A stretch of DNA of 6,994 nucleotides, from positions 1-6,994 of the forward strand of contig JAFYRC010000321.1 in assembly GCA_017547065.1 (NCBI GenBank). Direction: 5' to 3'. Within the stretch, counting starts at the first letter, position 1; every line of letters begins with the position of its first letter. A program made the translations under genes and the position numbers. This DNA comes from Tidjanibacter sp. GTDB lineage: Bacteria; Bacteroidota; Bacteroidia; Bacteroidales; Rikenellaceae. Shown here piece by piece: positions 5,276-6,994 of this stretch. The notes below the pieces were generated by a model. It saw nothing but the letters and a program-made list of their open reading frames with translations. It was not told the origin of the DNA and made no database searches.

Positions 5276-6568
5276 TTAATTTCCCTTGTGGGTCATGATG
5301 TTAAGGATCAACTTGTCGGTTTCGAGCATACCTCGCGAGCCGATGCTTGTGAGGTTGAGAATCGACTGATCCACGTCGTCGTCCACAATACCCTCGTAGG
5401 CCGACACGCAGTGGTGCTCCATGGCCATTGTGGCTGCCATCACAGCCGTCGATACGGCGCTCGAAAGTTTCAGCGCACAGCTTGGTTTAGCACCATCACA
5501 AATCATGCCGGTGAGTGTGGCAACCATATTTTTTACAGCCATTGCCACCTCCTCATAACCGCCACCCATCAAGTAGGTTACGCCACAGCTCGAGCCCGTT
5601 GAGGCCACCACGCAGCCACACAAGGCCGACAGTCTTCCGAGGCTCTGCTTGATGTAAATCACGGTGAGGTGGGAGAGGATGAGTGCGCGCACGAGTTGCT
5701 CCTCGCTGCATCCCATATCCTCGGCGTAGACCACCACGGGAAGGGTTGACACAATGCCCTGATTACCACTTCCGGAGTTACTCATCACGGGTATCTTTGC
5801 ACCTCCCATACGGGCGTCGCACGCAGCCGAGGTGTAGGAAATCATGTGCGAGAGGGTAGTGTCGCCCATAATGTTCCTGCTCTTGGGGCTCTCTTGGAGC
5901 ATGCGGCCCAGGCAGTGGCCCCACTCGCCTTTCAAGGACTCGTCGGCGGCCGCCTTGTTAAGCCTGCGGGCTTCGAGAATAAACTCCAACTCCTCGATGG
6001 GCGACTCCATGGCGTAGTCCCACACGGTGCGCAGGTTGAGCGGAAGAGTTTTCGATTCCACAGCTCCCACGGCGGGTGTGCGCTGGTCAATGAGGACCTC
6101 GCCATTGCGCTCGATGTAGACAAAGTTGGTGTGGGCACCCGAGATTACGGCCACAGCCCTACCTCCCTCGCCCTCGGCGATGACCTCAATGTGGAGCATG
6201 TCGCAACCGCCCTCTTTGAGCCCAACGCTTATGGCACCATTGTCAATCATCTGCTGACCTTGCGCCACAGCCTGGGGACACACGTCGCGCAACACTTCCA
6301 AGCCATAGGCACTCTTACCAACCACAGCACCCAGCGCAATAGCAATGGGCAGGCCAATCATATCCGTGCCGGGGATTCCCACACCCATGGCGTTTTTGAG
6401 CACATTGGGGCTGAGCAGTACGGTGATTTTTTCGGGTAGGGCTCCGAGTGTTTCGGTGGCTCGTGCCGTACACAACGACACGGCAATAGGTTCGGTACAT
6501 CCCATTGCGGGCACAACTTCCTGCTGTATGAGGGCCTTAATGGCCCCGCGACACTCTGTGGTCAACAT
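5276..6568 (-). CDS. UPF0597 / L-cysteine desulfidase family protein (serine dehydratase alpha-like, Fe-S)
   Basis: This complete 430-residue cytoplasmic protein belongs to the family of archaeal L-cysteine desulfidase (CdsB) and E. coli CyuA/YhaM. Those enzymes break L-cysteine into pyruvate, ammonia and hydrogen sulfide using a [4Fe-4S] cluster. Visible hallmarks are [13 protein letters not shown] (18-30), with the probable catalytic Cys24 (Cys25 in the archaeal enzyme), SNSGSGNQG (263-271), the CGC...SSCGV group (Cys317, Cys319, Cys328), and [11 protein letters not shown] (357-367) with Cys357 and Cys364. These supply the cysteines expected for cluster binding. The start fits because the MGCTEP motif is at the family's usual distance from the N-terminus. 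A canonical TAnnTTTG box lies upstream at 6606-6613. It lies on the same strand as the sigma gene but ends 117 bp before it, with a hairpin between, so it is probably a separate unit. Activity on serine or another amino acid cannot be excluded. Confidence 0.92.
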   Translation of the reverse strand: MLTTECRGAIKALIQQEVVPAMGCTEPIAVSLCTARATETLGALPEKITVLLSPNVLKNAMGVGIPGTDMIGLPIAIALGAVVGKSAYGLEVLRDVCPQAVAQGQQMIDNGAISVGLKEGGCDMLHIEVIAEGEGGRAVAVISGAHTNFVYIERNGEVLIDQRTPAVGAVESKTLPLNLRTVWDYAMESPIEELEFILEARRLNKAAADESLKGEWGHCLGRMLQESPKSRNIMGDTTLSHMISYTSAACDARMGGAKIPVMSNSGSGNQGIVSTLPVVVYAEDMGCSEEQLVRALILSHLTVIYIKQSLGRLSALCGCVVASTGSSCGVTYLMGGGYEEVAMAVKNMVATLTGMICDGAKPSCALKLSSAVSTAVMAATMAMEHHCVSAYEGIVDDDVDQSILNLTSIGSRGMLETDKLILNIMTHKGN

Positions 6569-6605
6569 AGATCTGATCTCTCGAATTGTGTGAATAGTCT
6601 TGTGT

Positions 6606-6613
6606 CAAAGGTA
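6606..6613 (-). promoter_or_regulatory. -7 box (TACCTTTG) for the UPF0597 gene
   Basis: On the minus strand the sequence matches the Bacteroidota consensus TAnnTTTG exactly. It lies 37 nt before the ATG and predicts a leader of about 30 nt. No obvious TTTG element is found 19-21 bp further upstream. Confidence 0.65.
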
Positions 6614-6633
6614 CAAAAAGAAACGAAAAGTTG

Positions 6634-6641
6634 TATATTTG
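6634..6641 (+). promoter_or_regulatory. -7 box (TATATTTG) for the peptidyl-prolyl isomerase gene
   Basis: This is an exact TAnnTTTG match on the plus strand, ending 23 nt before the ATG at 6665, which predicts a short leader of about 15-20 nt. No convincing -33 TTTG is present. The leader contains no Shine-Dalgarno sequence, as is usual in this phylum. Confidence 0.65.
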
Positions 6642-6664
6642 TGCATCCAAAATATACACAGACT

Positions 6665-6994
6665 ATGAAATATGCACTAATTTCCACCGAAAAGGGTGAT
6701 ATGAAGGTGGAACTCTACGAGAAAGAGACCCCCATCACCGTAGCAAACTTTGAGAAACTTGCCACCGAGCGCTTCTACGACGGCCTCACTTTCCACCGTG
6801 TAATTCCCGACTTTGTGATTCAAGGTGGTTGCCCCATCGGCAATGGTGCGGGTGGTCCCGGCTACTCGATTCCTTGCGAGACCCACGCCGAGCGTCAGTA
6901 CCACGATAGGGGTGTGCTTTCGATGGCCCACAGGGGTAAGAACACCGGTGGTTCGCAGTTTTTCATCTGCCACAACCGTATGAACACCCAGCAC
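6665..6994 (+). CDS. Cyclophilin-type peptidyl-prolyl cis-trans isomerase (partial, C-terminus outside window)
   Basis: This ORF of 110 visible codons starts at [19 protein letters not shown] and runs off the right edge. Cyclophilin marks are [12 protein letters not shown] (22-33), [13 protein letters not shown] (43-55) with the catalytic Arg45 and active-site Gln53, and [11 protein letters not shown] (93-103), whose second Phe corresponds to the active-site Phe113 of human CypA. The NRMNTQH at the edge normally continues into the conserved LD-NHxxFG segment. There is no signal peptide, so the product is expected to be cytoplasmic. It catalyses proline cis-trans isomerisation in folding proteins. 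It is divergently transcribed from the desulfidase gene, with 96 bp between the start codons. Single-domain bacterial cyclophilins are about 160-190 residues, but a longer fusion cannot be excluded. Confidence 0.96.
   Translation, partial: MKYALISTEKGDMKVELYEKETPITVANFEKLATERFYDGLTFHRVIPDFVIQGGCPIGNGAGGPGYSIPCETHAERQYHDRGVLSMAHRGKNTGGSQFFICHNRMNTQH

Noticed and set aside
5846..6439. 197-codon plus-strand open frame opposite the UPF0597 gene
   Set aside because: Shadow of a gene with conserved family motifs on the minus strand. No motif or promoter supports it.
6677..6994. Minus-strand open frame opposite the cyclophilin gene
   Set aside because: The plus strand encodes unmistakable cyclophilin motifs. 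The minus-strand frame has no recognisable features.

Overview
The window looks like a chromosomal segment from a gut-type Bacteroidota, most likely order Bacteroidales. Three things point there: a SusC-family outer-membrane transporter, a paired ECF sigma factor and FecR-type anti-sigma factor, and promoter elements of the TAnnTTTG type with no usable Shine-Dalgarno sites. Codon use is fairly GC-rich, with frequent AGG arginine, CCC proline and TCG serine. That would fit an Alistipes/Rikenellaceae-like genome, but the genus is a guess.

Layout, left to right. Positions 1-3147 (minus strand) hold most of a SusC/TonB-linked transporter of the long, signalling type with an N-terminal STN domain. 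It is cut by the window edge after 1049 codons, and a SusD partner would be expected just outside. Positions 3148-3481 are a 334-bp leader without a conventional gene but dense in signals: two nested inverted-repeat structures, a plus-strand promoter-like box facing away from susC, a terminator-like hairpin and a possible 9-residue leader ORF. Positions 3482-4480 encode the anti-sigma factor and 4559-5158 the ECF sigma factor, both on the minus strand and 78 bp apart. Positions 5159-5275 are a spacer with a four-unit heptamer tandem repeat and two hairpins. Positions 5276-6568 (minus) encode a complete UPF0597/L-cysteine desulfidase family enzyme. A short divergent promoter region separates it from a plus-strand cyclophilin-type peptidyl-prolyl isomerase, which starts at 6665 and runs off the right edge.

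How the genes work together. Sigma factor, anti-sigma factor and STN-bearing SusC form a typical trans-envelope signalling cascade of a polysaccharide (or other nutrient) utilization locus. Substrate binding at the outer-membrane transporter is relayed through the STN domain to the periplasmic part of FecR, which frees the ECF sigma factor to transcribe the susC operon. The substrate cannot be read from this window. The desulfidase and the isomerase look like unrelated neighbours.

The most interesting observation is in the susC leader. A plus-strand TATCTTTG box followed about 65-100 bp later by a 12-bp hairpin and a T-rich tail outlines a roughly 90-100-nt RNA antisense to the susC leader. 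This is the arrangement of the DonS-type cis-antisense RNAs that repress some sigma/anti-sigma-controlled utilization loci in Bacteroides. It is inferred from sequence alone. No rRNA, tRNA, CRISPR array or insertion sequence was seen.
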